A stretch of 64,000 bases of DNA from NCBI RefSeq assembly GCF_022965755.1, contig NZ_CP095187.1, forward strand, positions 2,666,001-2,730,000. The letters are read 5' to 3'. Shown here in pieces: positions 28,613 to 42,551 of this stretch (positions are counted from its first letter, which is position 1; each line of letters opens with the position of its first letter). The translations under genes were made by a program, and so were the position numbers. The DNA is from Pseudoxanthomonas sp. F37. Its GTDB lineage: Bacteria; Pseudomonadota; Gammaproteobacteria; Xanthomonadales; Xanthomonadaceae. The notes under the pieces are model-generated. The model worked only from the letters and a program-made list of their open reading frames with translations, was not told the DNA's origin and did no database searches.

Positions 28613-29476
28613 TCAGCGGCGCGCAGGGTCGCTCAGCACCAGCCGCACCCGGACGCCGTAGTGATCGGACGGCCAGGCGCCCGTGGCGTCGGCCTGGTCG
28701 AGGATGATCCGCGCGTCTTCCACGCCGAAGGCATCCGGCTGGACGAAGACATGGTCGATCCGCACGAACGGGTGGCCCAGGTGGGGATTGAGCGTGGTGT
28801 GCACGGGCGTGTCGGCGTCTGCCCCGGCGTGCGCCTGCGCGTAGGCGTCGACGAACCGGTCACGCAACGCCGCCAGCTCCGGTGCGTCGGCGCGGGTGTT
28901 GAAATCGCCGCCGACGATCGACGGCACGTCGCCTGCCGTGCCGTCGATCAACGCCCGCAGGCACGCGATCTGTTCGGCACGGATCGCGCCGCCTTCGGGC
29001 CGGTGATGCAGGTGGGTGACGTACACGTTCACGGGCCGGCCGCGCACGCGGGTGCGCACCCATCCCGCGGTCCGGAAGTCGTCCAGCGGCGCCAGCTTCG
29101 CCTCGCCGGAGGCCTCTATGACGCCCCGGACCAGGATCGCGTTGCCGTAGCGGCGCGTCTGGGCGGGCGCATCGGCGGAAAAGAAGCGGTATTCATAACC
29201 GAGCCGGGACGCGAGGACCTGCGCCTGGTTGGGCAGCGCCGCATCCTGCAGGACCTCCTGCAGCAGGACCACCTGGGGTGCGCGGTCGCGGAGCCCGGCG
29301 ACGATCAGGTCCTGGCGGCGAGGCCAGTCCTGCTTGTCGTGCCAGAGATTGAGCGTGACCACGTCCAGGGTCGTCGCCGGGTCCGGCGGAGCCACGACCT
29401 TCGATGCGCAGCCCGCCGGCGAACACAGCGCCGCACCGAGCACGACGGCCCATGCGGCGCGGCGCGCCAGGTTCAT
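28613..29476 (-). CDS. Endonuclease/exonuclease/phosphatase (EEP) family lipoprotein
   Basis: A 287-residue protein. The N-terminal signal ends at a lipobox-like P-A-G-C (about residue 23). The EEP fold is shown by V-V-T-L-N-L-W-H, V-L-L-Q-E-V-L with the metal Glu, V-T-H-L-H-H, I-V-G-G-D-F-N-T-R and the terminal S-D-H-Y-G-V. Such exported members can be nucleases, sphingomyelinase-like or inositol-phosphatase-like; the substrate cannot be told here. The ATG overlaps the nlpD stop (ATGA). In the common gammaproteobacterial order rpoS would be at this position. Confidence 0.88.
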   Translation of the reverse strand: MNLARRAAWAVVLGAALCSPAGCASKVVAPPDPATTLDVVTLNLWHDKQDWPRRQDLIVAGLRDRAPQVVLLQEVLQDAALPNQAQVLASRLGYEYRFFSADAPAQTRRYGNAILVRGVIEASGEAKLAPLDDFRTAGWVRTRVRGRPVNVYVTHLHHRPEGGAIRAEQIACLRALIDGTAGDVPSIVGGDFNTRADAPELAALRDRFVDAYAQAHAGADADTPVHTTLNPHLGHPFVRIDHVFVQPDAFGVEDARIILDQADATGAWPSDHYGVRVRLVLSDPARR

Positions 29477-30261
29477 CGCGCCGGCAGGTACTGCAGCGGA
29501 TCCACCGGCTTGCCGTTGTGGCGGATCTCGAAGTGCAGCATCTCGCGCGCGGCACCGGTGCTGCCCATTTCGGCGATCTGCTGGCCCGCCTTGACGTTCT
29601 GGCCTTCGTTGACCAGGCGCTTGCGGTTGTGGCCGTAGGCGGACAACCACTGCTCGCTGTGCTTGATGATGATCAGCTCGCCGTAGCCGACCAGGCCCGC
29701 ACCGGAGTACACCACCACGCCATCGGCCGCCGCACGCACCGCCTGCCCGCTGCTGCCGGCGATATCGATGCCCTGCTTGGTCGCATCGCCGCCGACGAAC
29801 CGCCCGATCAGATGGCCTTCCGCGGGCCACCGCCATGCAAACCCGCTGCTCGCCGGTGCCGGTGCCGGTGTCGGCGCGGGCCGGGTGACCGGCGCCGGTG
29901 GCGGCGTGGGCCGCGTCGTGGTGCCGGCGGTGGAGCGCGGGGGCGTCGTCGCCGGCCGGCTGCCGCTGCCCGGATACAGCTTGAGCGTCTGCCCCGGGTA
30001 GATCGTGTAAGGCGCTCCCAGCCCGTTCCAGCGGGCCAGATCGTTGACGTCCACGCCGTTGCGGAAGGCGATGCCGTACAGGGTGTCGCCGCGCTGCACG
30101 CGCACGGTCGCGCCCGGCTTGCCCTGCGAGGGCTTGCGCGTGGCGGACGATGCGGACGGCTCGCGCACCACGGTGGTCGAGCAGGCGCCCAGCAGCGCGA
30201 CGACCAGGCCCATCAGGAGGACGGAGGAGATGCGGCGGGCGGAGCGGAGCGTCGTTGTCAT
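29473..30261 (-). CDS. nlpD: NlpD-like murein hydrolase activator lipoprotein (LysM + degenerate M23)
   Basis: A 262-residue lipoprotein: lipobox L-G-A-C with Cys27, a LysM domain (about 51-96: V-Q-R-G-D-T-L-Y-G-I-A-F-R-N-G-V-D), a Pro/Thr-rich linker, and an M23/LytM domain (about 142-258). In the LytM part K-Q-G-I-D-I-A-G replaces the metal-binding H-x-x-x-D, so the domain looks catalytically dead, as in E. coli NlpD, which activates the amidase AmiC during division. It is downstream of surE-pcm-exoD, the conserved xanthomonad setting. Confidence 0.92.
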   Translation of the reverse strand: MTTTLRSARRISSVLLMGLVVALLGACSTTVVREPSASSATRKPSQGKPGATVRVQRGDTLYGIAFRNGVDVNDLARWNGLGAPYTIYPGQTLKLYPGSGSRPATTPPRSTAGTTTRPTPPPAPVTRPAPTPAPAPASSGFAWRWPAEGHLIGRFVGGDATKQGIDIAGSSGQAVRAAADGVVVYSGAGLVGYGELIIIKHSEQWLSAYGHNRKRLVNEGQNVKAGQQIAEMGSTGAAREMLHFEIRHNGKPVDPLQYLPAR

Positions 30262-30292
30262 GCGTCGGTTCGTTTCCTCACTGGGCGCGTTC

Positions 30293-30946
30293 TCAGCCGG
30301 TCAGCCGCTGGAACAGTTCGCGTACGGCCACGCCACCGCCCCCGATCAGCACGCTGAAATAGACGATCGTGCCGATGTTGGCCAGATGGCCCAGCAGGAT
30401 CGCGCCACCATCGCGCTGGATGAAGCCGATGGCGTACAACAGCAGCGCCAAGGCTGGCAGGGTGTTGCTGAATGGCACGAATCCGAAGGGCGCCATCAGC
30501 AGCAGGGCGGCCAGGATGAAGGCCAGGTTGTTGATCACTCCCTGCCCCGGCCCGTCGACGAAGAGCCGCAGCCGGTGCGGACGGCTGATCTTCTCCATGC
30601 GCCGCACCCAGACCAGGCCGGCGGTCAGGCCCGGGCGCAGGCGGTCGGCCGGCAGGGCCTTGTGCTTGACCCGCTGCGGCAGCCACAGCGGCCGGTCGAC
30701 CAGGCGGCTGACGCCGACCAGCAGGATGGCCGCGCCGAACACCGTGCTCACGCCCGGAATCGACACCGGGATCAGGAACACCAGCGTCAGCAGGATGGTC
30801 AGCAGCAGCAGGCCTTCATCGCTGAAGACATCCAGCAGTTCGCCCAGGCTCAAGGCGTCGGGTGGCAGGCGTTCGATGATGTCGGCCAGTTGCTGGCCCA
30901 GCGAAGCGGCCGGCTCGGCGGATTCCGTATGCGGTGCGTCGGTCAT
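30293..30946 (-). CDS. ExoD family membrane protein
   Basis: A 217-residue protein with a hydrophilic N-terminus containing the ExoD motif L-S-L-G-E-L-L-D-V-F-S-D-E-G, then several membrane helices (L-L-L-L-T-I-L-L-T-L-V-F-L-I-P-V-S-I-P-G; F-I-L-A-A-L-L-L-M-A-P-F-G-F-V-P-F-S-N). ExoD affects exopolysaccharide production in rhizobia; the biochemical role is unknown. Only four bases separate it from pcm, so it belongs to the surE-pcm transcript. Confidence 0.87.
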   Translation of the reverse strand: MTDAPHTESAEPAASLGQQLADIIERLPPDALSLGELLDVFSDEGLLLLTILLTLVFLIPVSIPGVSTVFGAAILLVGVSRLVDRPLWLPQRVKHKALPADRLRPGLTAGLVWVRRMEKISRPHRLRLFVDGPGQGVINNLAFILAALLLMAPFGFVPFSNTLPALALLLYAIGFIQRDGGAILLGHLANIGTIVYFSVLIGGGGVAVRELFQRLTG

Positions 30947-30950
30947 GCGC

Positions 30951-31628
30951 TCAGTCCAGCGTGCCCGACAGCAGCGGCACGAACACCACGGGCGCCAGCG
31001 TGGTCTCTTCCACGCTGCCGTCCTCGCGCTTCACCAGCCGCACCAGCGATTGCGAACCGCTGCCGCCGACCGGCGCCACCAGTTGCCCGCCCACCGCCAG
31101 TTGCTCCACCAGCACCGGCACCAGCGCCGGCGCCGCGGCGGTCACGATGATGCCGTCGTAGGGGCCGTGCTCGGCCCAGCCGATACGGCCGTCGTCGTGC
31201 TTGCTGCGCACGTTCAGGCCCAACTGGCGCAGGCGTTTGCGGGCCTGGCGCAGCAGGTCGCCGATCCGCTCCACGGTGTAGACCTCCAGGCCCAGGAGGG
31301 CCAGGACCGCGGCCTGGTAGCCGGAGCCGGTGCCGATCTCCAGCACTTTCTTCGGCGCATTCTCCAGCAGCACCTCGGTCATCCGCGCGACCACCCACGG
31401 CTGGGAAATGGTCTGGCTGTGGCCGATCGGCAGCGCCGTGTCCTCGTAGGCGCGCGTGGCCAGCGCCTCGTCCACGAACAGATGGCGCGGCAGCGTGCGG
31501 ACGGCATTGAGCACGCGCTCGTCGACGATGCCGGACTCGCGCAGGCGCTCGACCAGGCGGTCGCGCACGCGCTGCGAGGTCATGCCCATGCCCACCGCTT
31601 CGGGCTGCAGGCGCAATCGCGGGGTCAC
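30951..31628 (-). CDS. pcm: Protein-L-isoaspartate O-methyltransferase
   Basis: A 225-residue SAM-dependent enzyme that repairs isoaspartyl residues in damaged proteins. Motifs: [57 protein letters not shown]. The start is GTG at 31628, overlapping the surE stop as GTGA. This gives a 225-residue protein with the short basic extension I recall for xanthomonad Pcm; an internal ATG would lose conserved residues. Confidence 0.95.
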   Translation of the reverse strand: MTPRLRLQPEAVGMGMTSQRVRDRLVERLRESGIVDERVLNAVRTLPRHLFVDEALATRAYEDTALPIGHSQTISQPWVVARMTEVLLENAPKKVLEIGTGSGYQAAVLALLGLEVYTVERIGDLLRQARKRLRQLGLNVRSKHDDGRIGWAEHGPYDGIIVTAAAPALVPVLVEQLAVGGQLVAPVGGSGSQSLVRLVKREDGSVEETTLAPVVFVPLLSGTLD

Positions 31629-32404
31629 GCCGACGCCTCCAGCGCGGCGGTGAGCCCGCCGACCCAGCCGGCCACTTTCTCCAGCGCTTGGTAGCGGGTC
31701 AGGTCCACGTGGATGGGCGTGATGGAGATGTACCCCATGCGCACGGCATGGAAGTCGGTCCCCGGGCCCGCGTCCTGCTCGCGTCCTGCCGGACCGATCC
31801 AGTACACGGTGCGGCCACGCGGATCCGGCTGCGGCACGCACGGCTCGGAGCGGTGACGGTTGCCCAGGCGCGTAACCTCAAAGCCGCGCACATCGGCCCA
31901 GGCCAGGTCGGGCACGTTGACGTTGAGGATGGTATCGGCCGGCAGCGGATCGGCTTTCAGCCGCGCCACGATCTCCACGGCGGCGCGCGCCGCGGTTTCG
32001 TAGTGCTTGGCATCGTGGTTCTTGGTGGCCAGCGACACCGCCACGGCCGGCAGGCCCAGGAAACGCCCTTCCATCGCGGCCGACACGGTGCCGGAATAGA
32101 TGACATCGTCGCCCATGTTGGCGGTGTTGTTGATGCCCGAGACCACGATGTCCGGTTCGAACTCCAGCATCCCGGTCAGCGCCAGGTGCACGCAGTCGGT
32201 GGGCGTGCCGGCGACGCTGCAGGTGTAGTGATCGATGCGCTTGAGCCGGATGGGCAGATCCAGCGTCAGCGAGTTGCTGGCGCCCGAGCGGTCGCGGTCG
32301 GGTGCGACCACATACACTTCATGGCCCGCGCTGCGCAGGCCTTCTGCCAGGATTCGGATGCCGGGGGCGTCGACGCCGTCGTCGTTGCTGACCAGTACGC
32401 GCAT
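31625..32404 (-). CDS. surE: 5'/3'-nucleotidase SurE
   Basis: A 259-residue metal-dependent survival phosphatase acting on nucleoside monophosphates and short polyphosphate. The N-terminal [13 protein letters not shown] has the metal Asp8-Asp9, followed by [16 protein letters not shown] and [30 protein letters not shown] at 32404 follows GAGGAAA. Coupled to pcm by a GTGA overlap and divergent from the Smr gene. Confidence 0.97.
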   Translation of the reverse strand: MRVLVSNDDGVDAPGIRILAEGLRSAGHEVYVVAPDRDRSGASNSLTLDLPIRLKRIDHYTCSVAGTPTDCVHLALTGMLEFEPDIVVSGINNTANMGDDVIYSGTVSAAMEGRFLGLPAVAVSLATKNHDAKHYETAARAAVEIVARLKADPLPADTILNVNVPDLAWADVRGFEVTRLGNRHRSEPCVPQPDPRGRTVYWIGPAGREQDAGPGTDFHAVRMGYISITPIHVDLTRYQALEKVAGWVGGLTAALEASA

Positions 32405-32493
32405 GGGTTTCCTCGGGGACGGGCCCATGATACCGGAACCGCGCCGATGCTTCCCGCGCTTGCGTCGCAGGACGATGCGGCTACGCTGGCGGC

Positions 32494-33039
32494 ATGGCCC
32501 GACCCGATCCACCCGACGACGACGACGCTGCACTGTTCCGCGACGCCATCGGCCAGGTGCGCCGTCTGGAAGACGCGCCGGCGCCCCCGCGCAAGGCACC
32601 GCCCCGGCCCCGCGCGCGCATGGCCGAGCGCGACGACCTGGATGCGCGCAGCGAATTCCAGCGGGGACTGGATGCGCTCGAGCCGCTGGCGGCGGGCGAC
32701 ACGCTCAGTCATCGCCGCGAGGCACTGCCCGCACGCGCATTCCAGAGGTTGAAGCGGGGCCAGTTCGCGGTGCAGGACGAACTCGACCTGCACGGCGCCA
32801 CGGCCGTGCAGGCCGAAAGCCTGCTGCGGGGTTTCCTGGCCGAGGCCGTCCTGCACGAATACGGCTGCGTCCGCATCATCCATGGCAAGGGCCAGCGCTC
32901 GGACGCGGGCGCGCCGGTGATCAAGAACCTGGTCGACCGCCTGCTGCGCCAGCGCGCGGACGTGCTGGCGTTCCATTCGGCGCCGCCGGCCCAGGGCGGC
33001 ACCGGTGCGGTGCTGGTGCTGTTGGCGCGACGCCGTTAG
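32494..33039 (+). CDS. Smr-domain protein (SmrA-like)
   Basis: A 181-residue protein. The N-terminal half is charged and Pro/Arg-rich. The C-terminal Smr domain (about 95-178) has [44 protein letters not shown]. The LDLHG and HGKG motifs are those of Smr nicking endonucleases related to the MutS2 C-terminus. The role is likely in nucleic-acid processing; the exact substrate is unknown. Divergent from surE and convergent with the small lipoprotein gene eight bases away. Confidence 0.92.
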   Translation: MARPDPPDDDDAALFRDAIGQVRRLEDAPAPPRKAPPRPRARMAERDDLDARSEFQRGLDALEPLAAGDTLSHRREALPARAFQRLKRGQFAVQDELDLHGATAVQAESLLRGFLAEAVLHEYGCVRIIHGKGQRSDAGAPVIKNLVDRLLRQRADVLAFHSAPPAQGGTGAVLVLLARRR

Positions 33040-33046
33040 GTGGGCG

Positions 33047-33277
33047 TCAGTTCGTCGAGGCGATGGGCTTGACGACGGTCCGCTTCGGCGGGTTAACCCA
33101 GACCACGCGCGTGCCGCGTTGCTTGGCCACGCTGTCGACGTAGGCCACGTAGACCTGGTCGATCTGGGTTTCGCGCTGCATCAGCGGCGCATCGCGCATC
33201 GCGCTCTGCGTGCTGGCACAGCCTGCCGACAATGCGGCCAGGAACAGGGTTGCGCACACCAGGCTGAAACGTTTCAT
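33047..33277 (-). CDS. Small lipoprotein, hypothetical
   Basis: A 76-residue precursor with a lipoprotein signal (F-L-A-A-L-S-A-G-C, Cys20). The mature part is short and hydrophilic (M-Q-R-E-T-Q-I-D-Q-V-Y-V-A-Y-V-D-S-V-A-K-Q-R-G-T). GGGAGG lies before the ATG at 33277; the 13 codons upstream in frame are non-coding. No family recognised. It sits between truD and the convergent Smr gene. Confidence 0.8.
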   Translation of the reverse strand: MKRFSLVCATLFLAALSAGCASTQSAMRDAPLMQRETQIDQVYVAYVDSVAKQRGTRVVWVNPPKRTVVKPIASTN

Positions 33278-33378
33278 GGTGACCTCCCGTCGGTTCGAGT
33301 GGATGCAGCATCCCACCGGAGTGGGGCCTCCGGCTCACCTTCGGCTTATACGCCTGCTGCTGCAGGCTTCCAGTCCCC

Positions 33379-34440
33379 TCAACGGCCTTCCGACGAACGG
33401 TCGGAGCCGGGTCGCGGCGCCTCCGATACCTCGCCCAGTTCGTGCAGCACCGCCGTCGCATAACTGCCCGGCGGCAACGCAAAGGCCACGCGCAGCACCG
33501 ACGACGCAGGCCACTCCCACGCCAGTCCTTCGGGACGGAGCCGCAACGCACGGCGTTCCTGGCGCAGCCCTTCCAGCTCCAGGCCGGCCTTCAGCGCTTG
33601 GGCATCGTCGGCCTGCAACGCGGCCTCCTCGCAGTGGCGGGCCGCCGCTTCCGCGCGGGAGGCGCCCTGTCCCCACAAGGGACCGGTGGGATGGATGTCG
33701 AAATCCGCCAGGCGCTGCGCCAGTGTCCCGCTCCAGGGCTCGGGACCGAACACGCTGCGGCTGCCCGCCAGCATCCAGACCTCGCCTTCCAGACCGCGAT
33801 TCCAGCTGCCGTCGGCCAGGCGGGCCGTCAGCACGCGGTTGAAAAGTTCCGAGCGCGCGGCCGAGAGCAGCAGCGAGCGCTGCTCGCGGCGCACCCGGCG
33901 GCCGGCGAACATCGCCAGCGCGGCCGCCACGTTGCCGCCATCGCGGCCGAAGCGCTGCTCGCCGAACCAGTTGGGCAGGCCATGCGCGGCAATCTCGCCG
34001 AGCCGCGCTTCGATGGCGGCCCGGTCACCGGCCACCTCACGCAGGATCAGTTCGAAGCGATTGCCGGCCAACGCTCCCCGCGGCAGCTTGCGCGAATGCC
34101 ATGAAGCCGCAACGACCTCAAGGTCGTCCGACGCCAGGCCCGCCAGATCCGGCGCCACCTTGTGCGGCAGGTGCACACTGAAACGCTGGCGAGTGACGGC
34201 ATGGCGATCCTTCAGGCCCGCGTAGCCCACGCCCATCTCGGCGATGCCCGCCCAGGCGGCGATGCGCTTGGCGGCGAAGGCGGTGTTCATGCCGCGCTTC
34301 TCCACCGTCAGCAGCAGATGTTCGCCTTCGCCCGAGGGCTCGAAGCCCGCCAGTTCCTCGACGAAGAAGTCCTCGGGCGCGCAACGGAACCGCGCGGTGA
34401 GCACCGGCGCGCCGAACGCGCGCGGCAGCGGCTCGCTCAC
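33379..34440 (-). CDS. truD: tRNA pseudouridine(13) synthase TruD
   Basis: A 353-residue enzyme, close to E. coli TruD in length. It makes pseudouridine 13 in tRNA-Glu. The catalytic Asp78 is in [25 protein letters not shown] and [10 protein letters not shown] are also present. GTG at 34440 overlaps the ispF stop (GTGA), the usual arrangement. Downstream, the canonical next gene surE is separated by the lipoprotein and Smr genes. Confidence 0.96.
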   Translation of the reverse strand: MSEPLPRAFGAPVLTARFRCAPEDFFVEELAGFEPSGEGEHLLLTVEKRGMNTAFAAKRIAAWAGIAEMGVGYAGLKDRHAVTRQRFSVHLPHKVAPDLAGLASDDLEVVAASWHSRKLPRGALAGNRFELILREVAGDRAAIEARLGEIAAHGLPNWFGEQRFGRDGGNVAAALAMFAGRRVRREQRSLLLSAARSELFNRVLTARLADGSWNRGLEGEVWMLAGSRSVFGPEPWSGTLAQRLADFDIHPTGPLWGQGASRAEAAARHCEEAALQADDAQALKAGLELEGLRQERRALRLRPEGLAWEWPASSVLRVAFALPPGSYATAVLHELGEVSEAPRPGSDRSSEGR

Positions 34441-34928
34441 GCCTTCACCAGCAGCACCACGGCCTGCGCCGCAATGCCCTCGCCGCGGCCGGTGAAGCCC
34501 AGCGTCTCGCTGGTCGTGGCCTTGATGCTGACGGCGTCCACCCCGATGCCCAGGTCTTCGGCCACGCGGGCCCGCATGGCATCCGCGTGCGGGCCCACCT
34601 TGGGACGTTCGCAGACGACGGTGACGTCCGCATTGCCGACGCGCCAGCCGCGTTCGCGCAGCAGCGCATCGCAATGCCGCACGAACGCACGGCTGTCGGC
34701 ACCCTTCCAGCGATCGTCGGAGGGCGGGAAATGCCGGCCGATGTCGCCCAGCGCCAGCGCGCCCAGCATGGCGTCGCACAACGCATGCAGCACCACGTCG
34801 CCATCGCTGTGCGCCTGTACGCCGCGCTCGTGCGGTACGCGCACGCCGCCCAGCATCAGGTGGTCGCCGTCGCCGAAGGCGTGGACGTCGAAGCCCTGGC
34901 CGATGCGGATGTTCAAGGTGTCGGACAT
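34437..34928 (-). CDS. ispF: 2-C-methyl-D-erythritol 2,4-cyclodiphosphate synthase
   Basis: A 163-residue MEP-pathway enzyme. Zinc ligands lie in G-F-D-V-H-A-F (Asp/His) and later in the [10 protein letters not shown] region, with [10 protein letters not shown] and [15 protein letters not shown]. It follows ispD by 17 bases and overlaps truD by four bases. The upstream frame extension is rejected because [10 protein letters not shown] is the normal family start. Confidence 0.97.
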   Translation of the reverse strand: MSDTLNIRIGQGFDVHAFGDGDHLMLGGVRVPHERGVQAHSDGDVVLHALCDAMLGALALGDIGRHFPPSDDRWKGADSRAFVRHCDALLRERGWRVGNADVTVVCERPKVGPHADAMRARVAEDLGIGVDAVSIKATTSETLGFTGRGEGIAAQAVVLLVKA

Positions 34929-34945
34929 GGCGATACCGTGCGGGG

Positions 34946-35638
34946 TCAGGTGCGGCGCGAAAGCTCGAACTCGAACCGTTCGAGGTCCGCACGCGTGGTG
35001 ATCTTGAAGTTGCTTTCCGCGCCTTCGACCAGCAACGGACGCAGGCCCAACCGCTCCATCGCCATGGCCTCGTCGGTGACTTCGATGCCTTCGGCCGTGG
35101 CGGCTTCCAGCGCGCGGGTCAGTTGCAGGCGGCGGAACAGCTGCGGGGTGAAGGCACGCCACAGGCGCTCGCGCGGCTCGGTGCCGTCTATCCCGCCATC
35201 GTCGCCCGCGCGCTTGAGGGTGTCGCGCACGGGCGCGGCCAGGATCGCGCCAACGGGATCGTTCCGGCCGCGCTCCAGCAACTGGGCAAGGTCGTCCCGT
35301 CCCAGGTTCGGGCGGGCCGCGTCGTGGACCAGCACGAAATCGTCCGCGCGCACGCTGGGCGGCAATGCCTGCAGACCGGCCAGCACGGACGCCGCCCGGG
35401 TCGCCCCGCCCGTGCAGACGATCAACGGTCGCCCCTCGTACTCGGTCCAGCCCGGCCAGTCCGGATCGTTCTCCGACAGCGGCACCACCACGCCTTCCAC
35501 CGCGTCATGGGCCAACAGCGCCTGCAGCGCCCAGGCGATCAGCGGGCGATCGCGCACGACCCGGTACTGCTTGGGCAATTCGCCCCCGAAGCGGGCACCA
35601 CGACCGGCGGCAGGAACCACCGCCCAGACACCGGCCAT
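34946..35638 (-). CDS. ispD: 2-C-methyl-D-erythritol 4-phosphate cytidylyltransferase
   Basis: A 230-residue MEP-pathway nucleotidyltransferase. It has the CTP-binding [16 protein letters not shown] loop near the N-terminus, then [24 protein letters not shown] and V-T-D-E-A-M-A-M-E. The frame is open for another 1.9 kb upstream, but that is antisense shadow of ftsB/eno/kdsA. ATG at 35638 overlaps the ftsB stop by one base (TGATG). Confidence 0.96.
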   Translation of the reverse strand: MAGVWAVVPAAGRGARFGGELPKQYRVVRDRPLIAWALQALLAHDAVEGVVVPLSENDPDWPGWTEYEGRPLIVCTGGATRAASVLAGLQALPPSVRADDFVLVHDAARPNLGRDDLAQLLERGRNDPVGAILAAPVRDTLKRAGDDGGIDGTEPRERLWRAFTPQLFRRLQLTRALEAATAEGIEVTDEAMAMERLGLRPLLVEGAESNFKITTRADLERFEFELSRRT

Positions 35639-35982
35639 CAGGGCGCAGCCTCTTCGTCCGCCTCGGCGGGCGCCGCATCCCCCGACGCCGGCGCGGACGC
35701 CGCCGGCTCGACCACGCGATAGAACGTCTCGCCGGGCTTGATCATGCCCAGTTCGCTGCGTGCGCGTTCCTCCACTGCCGATTCGCCGGACTTGAGGTCC
35801 TCGACTTCGGCGGCGAGCGCGTCGTTGCGCTCCTGCAGGCCCGCGTTCTCGCGCTTCTGCGCCGCGACCTGCTGTTCCAGCGCGACGACCTGGCCCGAAC
35901 TGCCCACGCCGAACCAGAACCTGTACTGCAGCCATCCCAGCAGCAGCACGAGCACCAGCAGGAGCCAGGGCGCCTTGCGCAT
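35638..35982 (-). CDS. ftsB: Cell division protein FtsB
   Basis: A 114-residue bitopic division protein of the FtsQLB complex. Membrane helix at about residues 5-20 ([15 protein letters not shown]), then a coiled coil ([20 protein letters not shown]) and the conserved [15 protein letters not shown]. The Ala/Pro/Glu tail after residue 93 is low-complexity. It lies three bases from eno and overlaps ispD. Confidence 0.95.
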   Translation of the reverse strand: MRKAPWLLLVLVLLLGWLQYRFWFGVGSSGQVVALEQQVAAQKRENAGLQERNDALAAEVEDLKSGESAVEERARSELGMIKPGETFYRVVEPAASAPASGDAAPAEADEEAAP

Positions 35983-35985
35983 GGA

Positions 35986-37281
<1,296 letters not shown>

Positions 37282-37286
37282 TCAGC

Positions 37287-38120
37287 TCAGAGAGTGGATT
37301 CGAGGAAGCCGTTCTTCTTGGTGATGGTGTCCAGCGCCAGCAACGTTTCCAGCAGCGCTTCCATCTTGTCCAGCGGCCACGCGTTGGGGCCATCGGACAG
37401 CGCCTTGGCCGGGTCCGGGTGGGTTTCGGCGAACAGGCCCGCCACGCCCACGGCGACGGCCGCGCGCGCCAGCACCGGCACGAACTCGCGCTGGCCGCCC
37501 GAGCTGCTGCCCTGCCCGCCCGGCAGCTGCACCGAATGCGTCGCATCGAACACCACCGGGCAGCCGGTGTCGCGCATCACGCTCAGCGAGCGCATGTCGC
37601 TGACCAGGTTGTTGTAGCCGAACGACGCGCCGCGCTCGCAGACCAGGATGTCCTGGTTGCCGGTGGACTTGGCCTTCTCGACCACGGGCTTCATGTCCCA
37701 CGGCGAGAGGAACTGGCCCTTCTTGATGTTGACCGGCCTGCCGGCCGAGCAGACCTTCCTGATGAAGTCGGTCTGGCGCACGAGGAAGGCCGGCGTCTGC
37801 AGCACGTCGACGACGGCGGCGACCTCGTCCATCGGGGTGTACTCGTGCACGTCGGTCAGTACCGGCACGCCGACCTGCTTCTTCACCGCATCCAGCACCT
37901 TCAGGCCCTCTTCCATGCCCGGGCCGCGGAAACTGGTGCCGGACGTGCGATTGGCCTTGTCGAAGCTGGACTTGAAGATGAAGTTCATCCCCAGCCGGCC
38001 GGTGATTTCCTTCAGGCGGCCGGCGACGTCGATCTGCAGCTGCATCGACTCGATCACGCAGGGGCCGGCGATCAGGAACAGGGGCTGGTCCAGGCCGACG
38101 TCGAATCCGCAAAGTTTCAT
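37287..38120 (-). CDS. kdsA: 3-deoxy-8-phosphooctulonate synthase
   Basis: A 277-residue aldolase-type enzyme joining PEP and arabinose 5-phosphate to form KDO 8-phosphate for lipopolysaccharide core. Motifs: [46 protein letters not shown] and [11 protein letters not shown]. It lies 17 bases before eno. Confidence 0.97.
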   Translation of the reverse strand: MKLCGFDVGLDQPLFLIAGPCVIESMQLQIDVAGRLKEITGRLGMNFIFKSSFDKANRTSGTSFRGPGMEEGLKVLDAVKKQVGVPVLTDVHEYTPMDEVAAVVDVLQTPAFLVRQTDFIRKVCSAGRPVNIKKGQFLSPWDMKPVVEKAKSTGNQDILVCERGASFGYNNLVSDMRSLSVMRDTGCPVVFDATHSVQLPGGQGSSSGGQREFVPVLARAAVAVGVAGLFAETHPDPAKALSDGPNAWPLDKMEALLETLLALDTITKKNGFLESTL

Positions 38121-38127
38121 GACTTAC

Positions 38128-38223
38128 TCGCTTCAAGTAGAGAGGAACGAGACGGGAGAAACGAGGAACGAGAGGGGGCACGCGGCTGCGCTCGTCGCGC
38201 GTTCCTCTTCACTCGTCCCTGCT
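38128..38223. repeat. GA-rich imperfect direct and inverted repeats between pyrG and kdsA
   Basis: Two direct copies of GAGGAACGAGA (38142-38152 and 38163-38173) and an inverted CGTTCCTC (38200-38207), plus GCTTCAAG at both ends. No gene. The element could form a mRNA hairpin separating pyrG from kdsA. Confidence 0.5.
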
Positions 38224-40023
<1,800 letters not shown>

Positions 40024-40278
40024 TCAGGGCTTGCGCTCTTCTTTTTCCTCGCCGGCCTTCTTCTGCTGGCCCTCGGCGGCCTTGCGCTGCTTGGCGGCGG
40101 CCTCGTTGGCCGCGCGACGGCGCGCCTTGGCTTCCGGATCGGAAGGATCACTGGTCTGGGACTGGTCCTGCTTGGGCTTGTCGGCGTCGGTCGCGGTCTT
40201 GGACTGGGCGAACGCCTGGAACGCGAACAGCACGCCTACGGCGGCGGCGGACAGCAGCAACAGGTTGCGGGACTTCAT
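40024..40278 (-). CDS. Small exported, highly charged hypothetical protein
   Basis: An 84-residue precursor. The signal peptide (L-L-L-L-S-A-A-A-V-G-V-L-F-A-F-Q-A-F-A-Q) ends near residue 25. The mature part is lysine/alanine/glutamate-rich and probably helical or disordered (A-K-A-R-R-R-A-A-N-E-A-A-A-K-Q-R-K-A-A-E), ending K-K-A-G-E-E-K-E-E-R-K-P. GAGGAG lies before the ATG at 40278. No family recognised. Confidence 0.75.
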   Translation of the reverse strand: MKSRNLLLLSAAAVGVLFAFQAFAQSKTATDADKPKQDQSQTSDPSDPEAKARRRAANEAAAKQRKAAEGQQKKAGEEKEERKP

Positions 40279-40580
40279 GGCAGGGCTCCTCGTGGATGAC
40301 GGAAATCTGGGGGCGCCGGGCGGCGATCCCAAGGGCATCCCTGTCCACCCGCGCAGTTTCAGTCCGTGCGACTGAACATGGCGAAAATCCGGGGCAGGCG
40401 GCACACTGCCGCACCCCTACGGCCCCGACAGAGGATGTCGAACGCGTTTCCCCCGCTGCGTGCGCCCCCAGGCGTGACCTTGGGACAGGCGGGAGTTTCC
40501 CCGCCGACTATCACTACAATCCGCACACCCGCCCCGCCCTGCCGGGCGCCGCACAGCCCCGCCGAGACACCGCAAACCCC

Positions 40581-42470
<1,890 letters not shown>

Positions 42471-42487
42471 TTCTGCGGCGATCCCTT

Positions 42488-42510
42488 GACGGCGGGAACC
42501 TCCCGCCGTC
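42488..42510 (+). terminator. Hairpin downstream of parE
   Basis: Ten-base perfect stem GACGGCGGGA/TCCCGCCGTC around ACC. It is not followed by a T-run, so termination is only a possibility. Confidence 0.5.
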
Positions 42511-42551
42511 ATTGAACATGGCGTTCACCCCGCCGGTGCGATAACCCCGGC

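Noticed and set aside
42488..42510. Confident terminator after parE
   Set aside because: The stem is perfect but no T-run follows, so it is listed only as a possible terminator.
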